DNA of 64,000 nt from Streptosporangium oxazolinicum (GCF_039537505.1 NZ_BAABAQ010000009.1:248001-312000); one strand, 5' to 3'; shown: positions 36,525 to 44,946, counted from the first letter of the stretch. A program made the numbers and translations. Notes: generated by a model from the sequence alone, not told the origin.

Positions 36525-38340
36525 CGACCTGACCTTCCTGGCGTACCGGCGGCCGTCCCTGCCGCTGGGCGACTACACGATCAAGGCGACGCAGGAACTG
36601 CGGAGCGTCGCCCCGGCCACCAGGGTGGAAACCACCTCCTTCGAGACGACCCGGTCGTTCAGCGTGTCCGGGGACCGCTTCACGCTGCCGCCCGAGACGG
36701 TGCGGTCGGTGTTCCCGCCGGACGGCGGCCTCGGCGAGCACTCCGCCGTGCTGCCCCACGTGGTGCTCGACCGGGCGACGCTGCCGTGGGAACGGAGCGC
36801 GTACGGTGCCTCCGCGACGGCACCGCCCTGGCTCGCCCTGCTGGTGTTCAGCGGGGACGAGCAGCCACCGCGGAAGACCGTCACGCTCGGGACGCTCGCC
36901 TCAGGCGGGGCCTTCATCCCGGCGCCGACCCTGGAACGGGGGCAGAACGCGACCGACCCGGTGAACGTGATCGACGTGCCGCGCTCCCTGCTGGTCTCGA
37001 TCATGCCGAGCCTGGACGACCTGGGACGGCTCGCGCACGTACGCCGGGCCGGCGAGGAGAGCGCGGTCGTCATCGCGAACCGGCTGCCCGCCCCGGGGGT
37101 CTCCTCGACCGTCCACCTGGTCTCGATCGAGGGACGCTACGGCGACTCGGGGTTCGGGGCGGGACCCGACACGCCCGGCGCGCTGGTGCGCCTGGTGACG
37201 CTGGCCAGCTGGCGGTTCGCCTGCGTGTCGAAGGAGCTCACGTTCCCCTACCTGGTCCGGGCGCTGGCCCACGGGGGGCGGCCCTTCCGGCTGCCCGACA
37301 GCGGGGTGCCCGAGGCCGAGCCGTTCCTGCGGCAGGGGTACGTGCCGGTCGCGCACACGCTGCGGCAGGGCGGGCGGACGGCGTCCTGGTACCGGGGGCC
37401 GTTCGTCACCGGCGACTCCTCCGCCGACACGCGCTTCGGCGTCCGCACCCCGGACGAACTGCTGCGCTACCACCCGTCGGCCGGGATGCTCGACATCGGC
37501 TACGCCGCGGCCTGGCAGCTCGGACGGCTGCTCACGCTCCAGCACACCACGGTGGCCAGGAGCGTCTACACCTGGAAGCGGCGGCGGGCGATGGCCGACG
37601 GGCGCGACGAGCCGTCCGGCCACCCGCTGGAGATCGCCGACATCGACGACACGATGCCCGACGACGTGAAGTCCTTCCTCGACGACCTCGCGCGGTTGCG
37701 CGGGGTGCCCTACCGGTATCTCGTGCCGGACGAGCGGCTGCTGCCCGTCGAGACGATCAGGTTCCTCCAGCTCGACCCGCGCTGGATCGCCCACCTGCTG
37801 GACGGGGCGACGAGCGTCGGGCGGGTCACCAGGGCCGACGCCGACCGGGACCGGCTGCGGCCGCCACCGGTGGACACCTCGAAGATCACCGGGGCGCTGA
37901 TCCGCTCCGACCTCGTGCCGGGCTACCCGGGGCTGCTCATCGACGGGTACGCCTCGGCCGACGAGAGCGCGCCGCTGCCGCTGCTGCGGCTCGAACGGCT
38001 CTCCCCGACGGTCCTGCTCTGCCTGTTCAAAGGTGTCCTGGGCCGCCTCGACCTGCGCCAGCCCCCGGAGGAACAGCATTTCGGCGTGGAGCCACCGCCG
38101 CAGGGCCCGGCCGCGGGCCGGTTCGGCAAGACCCTCCGGGCCGCCGACGGCTCACCGGGCCCGTCGGTCCCGCCCCAGACGCTCGGCGCGTCCGGAACGG
38201 TGCCCGTCACGGCCCTGGCGAACGCGATGGCGACGGCCCTGGGCGTGTCCCCGGTGTCCCTCTCCACCTTCGACTCGGCCGCCTTCGCCCGTCAGATGAT
38301 CGAAACCGCCGAACGCGTCACGTTCCTCCGTACCCCCTGA
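36517..38340 (+). CDS. Unknown 607-aa protein, last gene of the operon
   Basis: I do not recognise a domain. The N-terminus (AYRRPSLPLGDYTIKATQEL) and APPWLALLVFSGDE look beta-rich and sandwich-like. The middle contains AWQLGRLLTLQHTTVARSVYTWKRRR, a helical basic segment. The C-terminus includes LLRLERLSPTVLLCLFKGVLGRLDLRQPPEEQHFGVE. It has no signal peptide or membrane helices. The start overlaps the DUF6603 stop by 8 bp, with GAGGTGG upstream. The style of the N-terminal part (PWLALLVF) echoes the HWEVEF and HLHW motifs of the first gene, so both may be structural partners. Confidence 0.65.
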   Translation: MADDLTFLAYRRPSLPLGDYTIKATQELRSVAPATRVETTSFETTRSFSVSGDRFTLPPETVRSVFPPDGGLGEHSAVLPHVVLDRATLPWERSAYGASATAPPWLALLVFSGDEQPPRKTVTLGTLASGGAFIPAPTLERGQNATDPVNVIDVPRSLLVSIMPSLDDLGRLAHVRRAGEESAVVIANRLPAPGVSSTVHLVSIEGRYGDSGFGAGPDTPGALVRLVTLASWRFACVSKELTFPYLVRALAHGGRPFRLPDSGVPEAEPFLRQGYVPVAHTLRQGGRTASWYRGPFVTGDSSADTRFGVRTPDELLRYHPSAGMLDIGYAAAWQLGRLLTLQHTTVARSVYTWKRRRAMADGRDEPSGHPLEIADIDDTMPDDVKSFLDDLARLRGVPYRYLVPDERLLPVETIRFLQLDPRWIAHLLDGATSVGRVTRADADRDRLRPPPVDTSKITGALIRSDLVPGYPGLLIDGYASADESAPLPLLRLERLSPTVLLCLFKGVLGRLDLRQPPEEQHFGVEPPPQGPAAGRFGKTLRAADGSPGPSVPPQTLGASGTVPVTALANAMATALGVSPVSLSTFDSAAFARQMIETAERVTFLRTP

Positions 38341-38543
38341 CCGCTCGCTGTCCGCTGTCCGTCGCATGGCGCACGCCGCACGCCGCGTGCGTGCGTCGTG
38401 CGTCCGCCGGCGAGGGCCGAAAGTCCTTTGGCGCGGGGGCTTCCGGGCCGAGGGGGCGAGCCGTACGGCACTGCCGCGAGAGCCCGGAAAACGATGTGCT
38501 TGAACCACAGCAGGAGAGCGCGTCGCAACCAAGGAGAGCGGTC

Positions 38544-39122
38544 ATGGCGGTCACCAGGGGCACCAAGGGGTATCAGCGCAACGATCACACCGATGCCGGC
38601 GGGGTCCCCGTGGACGCCCGTCCGGCCGGAACCGGACCCTGGCCCGCCGCCTACGTCTGGGCGGTCGCCCGGATCGGCCTCGGCTGGATCTTCCTGTGGG
38701 CCTTCCTGGACAAGACGTTCGGCTGGGGGTTCGCCACCCCCGCGGAGCGCGCCTGGATCGCGGGCGGCAGCCCGACCACCGGCTTCCTGAAGGGAGCCGG
38801 TGAGAACGCGCTCGGCGGGATCTTCGGCGGCCTGGCCGGGCAGGCGTGGGTCGACTGGCTGTTCATGATCGGCCTGCTGGGCGTCGGCACGGCCCTCGTC
38901 CTCGGCGTCGGCATGCGGATCGCCGCCGTCGCCGGAGGTCTGATGCTGCTGCTCATGTGGGCCGCCGCGCTCCCGCTGGACACCAACCCGTTCCTCGACG
39001 ACCACCTGATCTACGCCGCCGTACTGGCCGGGCTGGCCCTGACGAACGCGGGTGACACCCTCGGCGCGGGCGCGCCGTGGGCTCGCACCCCGCTGGTGCG
39101 GCGTCTGCCGATCCTGAGGTGA
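38544..39122 (+). CDS. DoxX-like membrane protein
   Basis: A 192-aa protein with about four membrane segments: VARIGLGWIFLWAFLDKTFG, WLFMIGLLGVGTALVLGVGM, IAAVAGGLMLLLMWAAALPL and a last one around IYAAVLAGLALT. The first carries the DoxX/DoxD-like R-x-x-x-G-x-x-F-x-x-x-F-x-x-K pattern. DoxX proteins are linked to quinone-coupled thiosulfate or redox metabolism and oxidative stress; the substrate here is not known. Start ATG 38544 has AAGGAG 7 nt upstream. It is separated from the unknown operon by 203 bp without a gene and is followed by a perfect palindrome. Confidence 0.8.
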   Translation: MAVTRGTKGYQRNDHTDAGGVPVDARPAGTGPWPAAYVWAVARIGLGWIFLWAFLDKTFGWGFATPAERAWIAGGSPTTGFLKGAGENALGGIFGGLAGQAWVDWLFMIGLLGVGTALVLGVGMRIAAVAGGLMLLLMWAAALPLDTNPFLDDHLIYAAVLAGLALTNAGDTLGAGAPWARTPLVRRLPILR

Positions 39123-39132
39123 GCGACGGGCA

Positions 39133-39176
39133 CGTACGCGAGAACCCACCCCGGCCGGGGTGGGTTCTCGCGTACG
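39133..39176. terminator. Perfect 44-bp palindrome (22-bp arms, no loop)
   Basis: The left arm 39133-39154 (CGTACGCGAGAACCCACCCC...) is the exact reverse complement of the right arm 39155-39176. It lies 10 bp after the DoxX stop and 80 bp before the sensor kinase. A GC-rich cruciform or hairpin that would end transcription from either side; a protein-binding or REP-like role is also possible. Confidence 0.75.
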
Positions 39177-39256
39177 AGGGCCACGGCGCTGGTGACCACA
39201 CGCCGAGTGCCACCGGGAGGTGGGGGGTCGCGCGCGCCGGTGGCAGACTCGGGAGC

Positions 39257-40969
39257 ATGGCAAAGGGCGAGCCGGGGCCATTGATCCCGAACATGAGGCT
39301 GGACGAGCTGCTGGAGGAGCTGCGGGAGCGCCTGGAGGCGGTGCTCGCCACCCGCGACCGGGTGCACGCGCTGCTGGACGCGGTGGTCGCGGTGGGCAGT
39401 GACCTGGACCTGGGGACCATGCTGCGCCGGATCGTGGAGACCGCCACCACCCTCGTCGACGCCACCTACGGCGCGCTGGGCGTGGCCGGGGATCACAGCA
39501 CGCTCGTCCAGTTCGTCCCGGTGGGGCTGAGCGAGGAGGAGATCGCCAAGATCGAGCACTGGCCGCGCGGGCTCGGTCTGCTCGGTCTGCTGATCAAGGA
39601 GCCGCAGACGCTGCGGCTGGCCCGGATCACCGACCATCCGGCGTCCTACGGCTTCCCGCCGGGGCACCCGCCGATGGGGTCGTTCCTGGGGGTGCCGGTC
39701 CGGGTGCGCGAGGAGGTGTTCGGAAACCTTTACCTCACCGAGAAGCGCGGGGGAGGGGAGTTCGACGAGGAGGACGAGGCGATCGTGACCGCGCTGGCCA
39801 CCGCGGCCGGCGTCGCCATCGAGAACGCCCGCCTGTACGAGGAGACGCGCCGCAGGGAGATGTGGCTGCAGGCCTCGGCGGAGGTCACCACCAGCCTGCT
39901 GTCGGGCGCCGAACCCGACCGGGTGCTCACGCTGATCGCGCGGCGGGCGCGGCAGATGGTCGGGGCCGACATCGCGGTGGTCCTGCTGCCGGACGAGACC
40001 GGCCGGGTCCTGGGGGCGGTCGTCGCCGACGGCACGAACCACGAGCGGGTGGCCGACGCGAGGGCCCCGGTCGCCGGGTCCCTGGCGGGCATGGCGTTCA
40101 CCGGCGGCGAGCCGCTCATGGTCACCGACGCGGCCGAGGCCGAGATCCCGATCGTGATCGCCGAGTACGCCTCGCTCGGCCCGGTGGCGGCGGTGCCGAT
40201 CGGCGCGGCGGGAGGCGTGCGGGGCGTGCTGTCACTGGGCAAGCGCCAGGGCCGCGTCCCGTTCAACCAGGCGGAGTTGCGCACCCTGCACTCCTTCGCC
40301 GGGCAGGCCGCGATCGCCCTGGAGCTGGCGGAGGGGCGGATGGACGCCGAGCGGCTGGGCCTGCTGGAAGACCGCGACCGGATCGCCAAGGACCTGCACG
40401 ACGTGGTGATCCAGCGGCTGTTCGCGGTGGCCATGACGCTGATGAGCACGGTACGGCTCGTCGAGCGGCCCGAGGCGTCCGAGCGGCTGCGCAACGCGAT
40501 CGACGAGCTGGACGGCACCATCCGGCAGATCCGCTCGACCATCTTCGCCCTGCAGACTCCCGGCGACGGCGACGACGGTCTGCGCGCCCAGATCGTGACC
40601 CTGGTGGAGGGATCGCGCGGTCACCTCGGCTTCATGCCGGGCCTGACCATGGAGGGACGGCTGGACAGCGGGGTTCCGCAGGCGATCGCCGAGCACCTGC
40701 CGGCGGTGCTGCGTGAGGCGCTGTCCAACGTGGTGCGGCACGCCAGGGCCTCCAGGGTGGAGGTGTCGGTGGAACTCGGCGAGGAGCGGCTCGTCCTCGT
40801 CGTGACGGACGACGGCGTCGGCCTTCCCACCGGCGGCAGGCGCAGCGGGCTGCGCAACCTCCAGGAGCGGGCCGAGGACCTCGGCGGGTTCCTCGCCACC
40901 GAGACACCGGAGCGGGGCGGCACCCGGCTGGTGTGGAGCGTCCCGCTCGACCAGGAAGGCGATGACTAG
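39257..40969 (+). CDS. GAF-domain sensor histidine kinase (DevS/DosS-like)
   Basis: A 570-aa soluble kinase. There is an N-terminal helix (LDELLEELRERLEAVL), GAF1 at about 45-195 (DLDLGTMLRRIVETATTLVDATYGALGV), GAF2 at about 210-350, HisKA_3 with the phospho-His in DLHDVVIQRLFAV (His381), and HATPase with VLREALSNVVRHA and DDGVGLP. This order is that of mycobacterial DevS/DosT redox and gas sensors; the heme ligand cannot be verified by eye. Start ATG 39257 has GGGAG only 3 nt away, so GTG or leaderless initiation is possible. The likely partner regulator is the DevR-like gene downstream, which faces the other way. Confidence 0.88.
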   Translation: MAKGEPGPLIPNMRLDELLEELRERLEAVLATRDRVHALLDAVVAVGSDLDLGTMLRRIVETATTLVDATYGALGVAGDHSTLVQFVPVGLSEEEIAKIEHWPRGLGLLGLLIKEPQTLRLARITDHPASYGFPPGHPPMGSFLGVPVRVREEVFGNLYLTEKRGGGEFDEEDEAIVTALATAAGVAIENARLYEETRRREMWLQASAEVTTSLLSGAEPDRVLTLIARRARQMVGADIAVVLLPDETGRVLGAVVADGTNHERVADARAPVAGSLAGMAFTGGEPLMVTDAAEAEIPIVIAEYASLGPVAAVPIGAAGGVRGVLSLGKRQGRVPFNQAELRTLHSFAGQAAIALELAEGRMDAERLGLLEDRDRIAKDLHDVVIQRLFAVAMTLMSTVRLVERPEASERLRNAIDELDGTIRQIRSTIFALQTPGDGDDGLRAQIVTLVEGSRGHLGFMPGLTMEGRLDSGVPQAIAEHLPAVLREALSNVVRHARASRVEVSVELGEERLVLVVTDDGVGLPTGGRRSGLRNLQERAEDLGGFLATETPERGGTRLVWSVPLDQEGDD

Positions 40970-41114
40970 GAAGGCGACGGCCGAGACGGTGACGACCGGA
41001 ACGGCGACGACTGGAACGGTGACAGGGCCGGGACGGTGACGACCGGAACAGCGACGGCCGGGACGGTAATGGCCGGGACGGTGACGAGTCAGGACGGTGA
41101 GGGCCGGGACGGCG
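40956..41114. repeat. Degenerate 15-bp tandem array between kinase and regulator genes
   Basis: About ten units related to GACGGTGACGGCCGG (for example AAGGCGATGACTAGG at 40956, AAGGCGACGGCCGAG at 40971) repeat with a 15-bp period, with two copies slightly longer. The first unit contains the kinase stop codon, so the array starts inside the gene. It fills the space between the convergent genes. Confidence 0.85.
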
Positions 41115-41164
41115 GGGGTTCGCGGGACGCCGGGTGAGCCCCGCCGGGCGCGGCCGAGGTTCCG

Positions 41165-41806
41165 TCAGCTCCGCCTGCGGGCCTTCAACCGCGCCGACAG
41201 GGCCGCCGCCTGGGTGCGGCGCTCCATGCTGAGCTTGGACAGCATGGTGGAGACGTAGTTCTTGACGGTCTTCTCGGCCAGATGCATCCGCTCGCCGATC
41301 TGCCGGTTGGTCAGGCCCTCGCCGATCAGTTCCAGGATGTGCCGCTCCTGGTCCGTCAGCGCCTCCAGGGGGTCCTTGCGGGCGGCCTGTTCGCGCAGCC
41401 GTGCCAGCATGGCCGAGGTCGTCTGCGGGTCCAGCAGCGACTGGCCGCCCGCCACCGTACGCACGGCGCCGACCAGGTCCGAGCCGTGGATCTGCTTGAG
41501 CACGTAGCCGGACGCGCCCGCCATCACCGCGTTGAACAGGGCGTCGTCGTCGGCGAAGGAGGTGAGCATCAGGCAGGCCAGATCCGGCACCTTGGAGCGG
41601 ACCTCCCGGCACACGTCCACCCCGCTGCCGTCGGGCAGGCGTACGTCCAGGACGGCGACGTCCGGCCGCAGCGCCGGGATGCGGGCCACCGCCGACTCCG
41701 CGGTCCCCGCCTCGCCGATCACCTCGATGTCGCCCTCGGACTCCAGCAGCGCGGCCACGCCCCGCCGTACCACTTCGTGATCGTCGACCAGGAACACGCG
41801 AATCAT
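41165..41806 (-). CDS. NarL/LuxR response regulator (DevR/DosR-like)
   Basis: A 213-aa response regulator. The receiver domain has the acidic pair D8-D9 (FLVDDHEVV), phospho-acceptor D54 (DVAVLDVRLP), Thr/Ser around 82 and Lys104 (YVLKQIHG). The C-terminal GerE HTH is LTDQERHILELIGEGLTNRQIGERMHLAEKTVKNYVSTMLSKL, ending in RRTQAAAL like DosR. In DosR the sequence GxSGYVLK and this HTH bind GGGACNNNNGTCCC, and a site of that form is present at its own promoter. Partner of the convergent GAF kinase. Confidence 0.9.
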   Translation of the reverse strand: MIRVFLVDDHEVVRRGVAALLESEGDIEVIGEAGTAESAVARIPALRPDVAVLDVRLPDGSGVDVCREVRSKVPDLACLMLTSFADDDALFNAVMAGASGYVLKQIHGSDLVGAVRTVAGGQSLLDPQTTSAMLARLREQAARKDPLEALTDQERHILELIGEGLTNRQIGERMHLAEKTVKNYVSTMLSKLSMERRTQAAALSARLKARRRS

Positions 41807-41842
41807 GTCTCGAACGTTAGTCCCCTCGCGACCTCGCAGGTA

Positions 41843-41857
41843 GGGACCAAGGTCCTT
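41843..41857. promoter_or_regulatory. DosR-type box upstream of the response regulator
   Basis: GGGACCAAGGTCCTT matches the DosR/DevR core GGGACnnnnGTCCC with one mismatch, 37 bp upstream of the regulator start. A second half-site, AGTCCC, lies at 41819-41824. Suggests positive autoregulation. Confidence 0.6.
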
Positions 41858-41971
41858 CGTGCCGCCGGGTCGTACGGGCCGGGGCGTGCCGGACGCGGCG
41901 GCCGGTGATCTCGGCGGCGGGGGATCGTGACGCGGAGCTCGCGGATCCTGCCCACGGCCCGTGAGCGTTCC

Positions 41972-42436
41972 CTAGAAGCCCAGGTCGCTCAGTCCCGGAT
42001 GGTCGTCCGGGCGGCGCCCCAGGGGCCAGTGATATTTGCGATCCTCCTCCCGGATCGGCAGGTCGTTGATGGACGCGTGCCTGGTGCGCATCAGTCCCTC
42101 CTCGTCGAACTCCCAGTTCTCGTTGCCGTAGGAGCGGAACCAGTTGCCGGAGTCGTCGTGGCACTCGTAGGCGAAACGTACGGCGATGCGGTTCCCGTCG
42201 AAGGCCCACAGTTCCTTGATGAGCCGGTAGTCCAGCTCCCTGGTCCACTTGCGCCGGAGGAACGCGATGATCGCGTCCCGCCCGTCGACGAACTCCGCGC
42301 GGTTCCTCCAGTGGGAGTCCGGGGTGTAGACCTGGGCCACCGTCTCCGGGTCGCGGGTGTTCCAGCCGTCCTCCGCCAGCCGTACCTTCTGGAGGGCGGT
42401 GTCGAGGGTGAAGGGCGGGACCGGCGGACGTGTCAT
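41972..42436 (-). CDS. NTF2-like DUF1348 protein
   Basis: A 154-aa protein of the SnoaL/NTF2-like DUF1348 family: ALQKVRLAEDGWNTRDPETVAQVYTPDSHWRNR, then FLRRKWTRELDYRLIKELWAFDGNRIAVRFAYE and the ending W-x-x-GRRPDDHPGLSDLGF. The family is small, common in soil bacteria, and has no established reaction. Start ATG 42436 has GGAG 8 nt upstream; the frame stays open to 42679, but the extra residues are non-conserved. Confidence 0.88.
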   Translation of the reverse strand: MTRPPVPPFTLDTALQKVRLAEDGWNTRDPETVAQVYTPDSHWRNRAEFVDGRDAIIAFLRRKWTRELDYRLIKELWAFDGNRIAVRFAYECHDDSGNWFRSYGNENWEFDEEGLMRTRHASINDLPIREEDRKYHWPLGRRPDDHPGLSDLGF

Positions 42437-42791
42437 GTCACCATCTCCATTGTCGTGCTTCGCGCGATGGAGGCACCTGAAGCGACGCGTGCCTCCATTT
42501 CCGGAAAAATTCGGAAAATTCCAGATAAGGCCGTACCGCAGTGGGTCGTTCCGGATGCGGGGGTCGCCGCCGCCCGATCCGGCGTGGCCGCCTTCGTGCA
42601 CGGTACGGAACCCGCGGTTCGCGTACGGATTCCGCCGCGCGTGTCCGGTGGTTTCTTGGTGCCTCGGTGCCCTTCCCATGGACGGTCGCGGGCCGGACGC
42701 GGACGTGCGTCCCGGGTCGGGGAGACCCCGCGCGGGGAGTCGTCCGGGCCGTTCGTCGCCGTCCCGGTAAGGTTAGGCTAACTTGAAGCGC
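42437..42791. other. 355-bp divergent intergenic region
   Basis: Between the DUF1348 gene and the siderophore permeases. Contains the palindrome TTTCCGGAAA at 42498-42507 next to GGAAAATTCC in an AT-rich patch, and the iron box at 42768-42786. I see no gene in it. Confidence 0.6.
42768..42786 (+). promoter_or_regulatory. Iron box (IdeR/DmdR type) of the fecCD permeases
   Basis: TAAGGTTAGGCTAACTTGA matches the consensus TTAGGTTAGGCTAACCTAA at 16 of 19 positions. It ends at the TTG at 42783 and only 5 bp before GTG 42792, so it covers the transcription start. Confidence 0.85.
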
Positions 42792-43811
42792 GTGCCTCCT
42801 CCCGCAAAGAGCGCGTATCTCCCCAAACGGCTGGCCGGTCTGTGCCTGCTCGGCGGCCTGCTGCTGCTCGCCGTGCTGGCCAGCATCGTGATCGGTGCCA
42901 AGCAGATCCCGCTCGGCGAGGCCTTCTCCGGGGTGTTCTCCCCGGACGGCTCGGAGAACGCGCTGATCATCCAGGAGCTGCGGCTGCCGCGCACGCTGCT
43001 GGGGGTGGCCGTCGGGGCGGCGCTCGGACTGGCGGGCGCGCTCATGCAGGCGCTGACCCGCAACCCGCTGGCCGAACCCGGTCTGCTCGGCGTCAACGGC
43101 GGCGCCGCGGTGGCGGTCGTGACGGTGATCGGCCTGTTCCGGGTGGACGACGTCCTCGTCTACGTGTGGGCGGCGTTCCTCGGGGCCGCCGGAGCCGCGC
43201 TGCTGGTCTACCTGATCGGGTCGCGCGGCCGGTCCGGCGCCACACCGGCGCGGCTGGTCCTGGCCGGGGCCGGTATCAACGCGGTGTTCAGCTCCCTGAC
43301 GGCGGGGATGATGCTGTTCAGCCCGCGCAGTTTCAACAGCTTCCGTTTCTGGCAGGTGGGCTCGCTGTCCGGGCGCGACCTCGCGCTCTTCGTCCAGATC
43401 GGCCCGTTCCTGCTGGTGGGGGTGGTGCTGGCGCTCTGTCTGGCGCGCCCGCTCAACGCCCTGGCCCTGGGGGAGGACACCGGGCGGGCACTGGGCGCCA
43501 AGCCGGGCCGGACCCGCGCGCTGGGGGCGCTGGCGGTCGTGGTGCTGTGCGGCGCCGCCACGGCGGCGGTGGGACCGATCGCGTTCGTCGGGCTGGCGGT
43601 GCCCTTCGTGGTCCGGGCGCTGGTCGGTCCCGACCAGCGCTGGGTGCTGCCGTACTCGCTGCTGCTGGCGCCGGTGCTGACGCTCGCCGCCGACGTCGCC
43701 GGACGCGTGGTCGCCGCGCCCGGCGAGCTGGAGACGGGCATCGTCACCGCGTTCCTGGGCGCCCCCCTCCTGGCACTGATGGTCCGTCGCGGAAGGGTTC
43801 CCCAGCTGTGA
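42792..43811 (+). CDS. Siderophore ABC transporter permease (FecCD family, first copy)
   Basis: About 339 aa with 9-10 membrane segments. FecCD hallmarks: LRLPRTLLGVAVGAALGLAGALMQALTRNPLAEPGLLGVNGGAAVAVV, then LARPLNALALGEDTGRALGAKPGRTR (the cytoplasmic coupling helix) and VGPIAFVGLAVPFVVRALVG. It works with the second permease and an ATPase and binding protein not in this window to take ferric siderophore into the cytoplasm. TTG 42783 and GTG 42792 are both in frame; GTG is preferred because the iron box overlaps the TTG, and the transcript may be leaderless. Its stop overlaps the next start. Confidence 0.93.
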   Translation: MPPPAKSAYLPKRLAGLCLLGGLLLLAVLASIVIGAKQIPLGEAFSGVFSPDGSENALIIQELRLPRTLLGVAVGAALGLAGALMQALTRNPLAEPGLLGVNGGAAVAVVTVIGLFRVDDVLVYVWAAFLGAAGAALLVYLIGSRGRSGATPARLVLAGAGINAVFSSLTAGMMLFSPRSFNSFRFWQVGSLSGRDLALFVQIGPFLLVGVVLALCLARPLNALALGEDTGRALGAKPGRTRALGALAVVVLCGAATAAVGPIAFVGLAVPFVVRALVGPDQRWVLPYSLLLAPVLTLAADVAGRVVAAPGELETGIVTAFLGAPLLALMVRRGRVPQL

Positions 43812-44836
43812 GCACGAGTCGTGTCCTGCGCGTCGGGACGACGTCCCTGCGGTGGGAGCCGCGCGTCGTCGCGGTGTGCGCCGTACTGGTGGCCGCCACC
43901 CTGGGGGCGGCCGTGTCCGTGGTCGGCAGCGGCGACTTCCCCATCCCCGTCACCGAGGTGGTGGGGGCGCTGACCGGGCAGGGGGACCGGGCCACGGAGT
44001 TCATCGTGCTCACGTTGCGCCTGCCCAGGGCGCTCACCGGCCTGCTCGCCGGTGCGGCACTCGGCCTGAGCGGGGCGATCTTCCAGAGCATCACGCGCAA
44101 CCCGCTGGGCAGCCCCGACATCATCGGGTTCACCACGGGGTCGGCCACCGGAGCCCTGCTGCAGATCCTGGTCGTCGGCGGCGGCACCGCCGCCATCGCG
44201 GCCAGTTCCGTGTTCGGCGCGGTGCTGACCGCGCTCGTCGTCTACCTGGTCGCCTACCGGGGCGGGGTGCACGGCTACCGGCTGGTCCTGGTCGGGGTCG
44301 CCGCGGCCGCGATGCTGGAGGCGTTCAACGCCTACCTCGTCACCCGCGCCGAGTTGCGCGAGGCGTACGAGGCGGCGTTCTGGCTCACCGGCAGCCTGAA
44401 CGGCAGGGGCTGGCAGCACGCGTGGCCGCTCGCCCTGGCCGTGGCCGTGCTCGTACCGGTCGCGCTGGCCTTCGGCGGCCGGTTGCGCATGGGCGAGCTC
44501 GGGGACGACGCGGCCCAGGCGCTCGGCGTACCGGTCCAGCGGACGCGGGCCGCGCTCGTGGTGATCGGGGTGGGACTGGTGGCGGTGGCGACCGCGGCGG
44601 TGGGACCCGTCCCGTTCGTCGCGCTGGCCGCGCCGCAGCTGGCGCGCGGGCTCACCCGCAGGCCCGGTACGCAGCTCGTACCGGCCGCGCTGATGGGCGC
44701 GGCACTGCTCGTGCTCAGCGACCTGGTGACGCTGCACCTGCCGGTCGCGGTGCCGGTCGGTGTGGTGACCGGGGTGCTCGGTGGCGTCTACCTGGTCTGG
44801 CTGCTGTCGACCGAGGGGATGAGAGGGCGGGCGTGA
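43808..44836 (+). CDS. Siderophore ABC transporter permease (FecCD family, second copy)
   Basis: 342 aa with 9-10 membrane segments: LTLRLPRALTGLLAGAALGLSGAIFQSITRNPLGSPDIIGFTTGSATGALLQ, LGDDAAQALGVPVQRTR and VGPVPFVALAAPQLARGLT. Partner of the first permease, with which it forms the heterodimer (FepD/FepG-like). GTG 43808 overlaps the previous stop by 4 bp (GTGA). No ATP-binding or lipoprotein gene follows; these are presumably elsewhere in the cluster or genome. Confidence 0.93.
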   Translation: MSTSRVLRVGTTSLRWEPRVVAVCAVLVAATLGAAVSVVGSGDFPIPVTEVVGALTGQGDRATEFIVLTLRLPRALTGLLAGAALGLSGAIFQSITRNPLGSPDIIGFTTGSATGALLQILVVGGGTAAIAASSVFGAVLTALVVYLVAYRGGVHGYRLVLVGVAAAAMLEAFNAYLVTRAELREAYEAAFWLTGSLNGRGWQHAWPLALAVAVLVPVALAFGGRLRMGELGDDAAQALGVPVQRTRAALVVIGVGLVAVATAAVGPVPFVALAAPQLARGLTRRPGTQLVPAALMGAALLVLSDLVTLHLPVAVPVGVVTGVLGGVYLVWLLSTEGMRGRA

Positions 44837-44912
44837 AGGTGAGGGTGTGGCGGCGGACCGGGGGCATGGGGTGTCGTCACGAGACGCGCGTTGACGCTCG
44901 AACGCTCCTAAA

Positions 44913-44931
44913 TTAGGTTAGCCTTACCTGA
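44913..44931 (+). promoter_or_regulatory. Iron box upstream of the first NRPS
   Basis: TTAGGTTAGCCTTACCTGA is 16 of 19 like the IdeR/DmdR consensus and lies 16 bp before the GTG start. Confidence 0.8.
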
Positions 44932-44946
44932 CCTAAGGGGAGCTCT

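Noticed and set aside
24615..38340. Extracellular contractile injection system or prophage
   Set aside because: No sheath, tube, spike, baseplate AAA ATPase, terminase, portal or capsid is recognisable; only fibre-like and small phage-like proteins are.
38341..38543. A gene between the unknown operon and doxX
   Set aside because: Short frames only; GC-rich with small imperfect inverted repeats (GCACGC/GCGTGC), no start signal or family motif.
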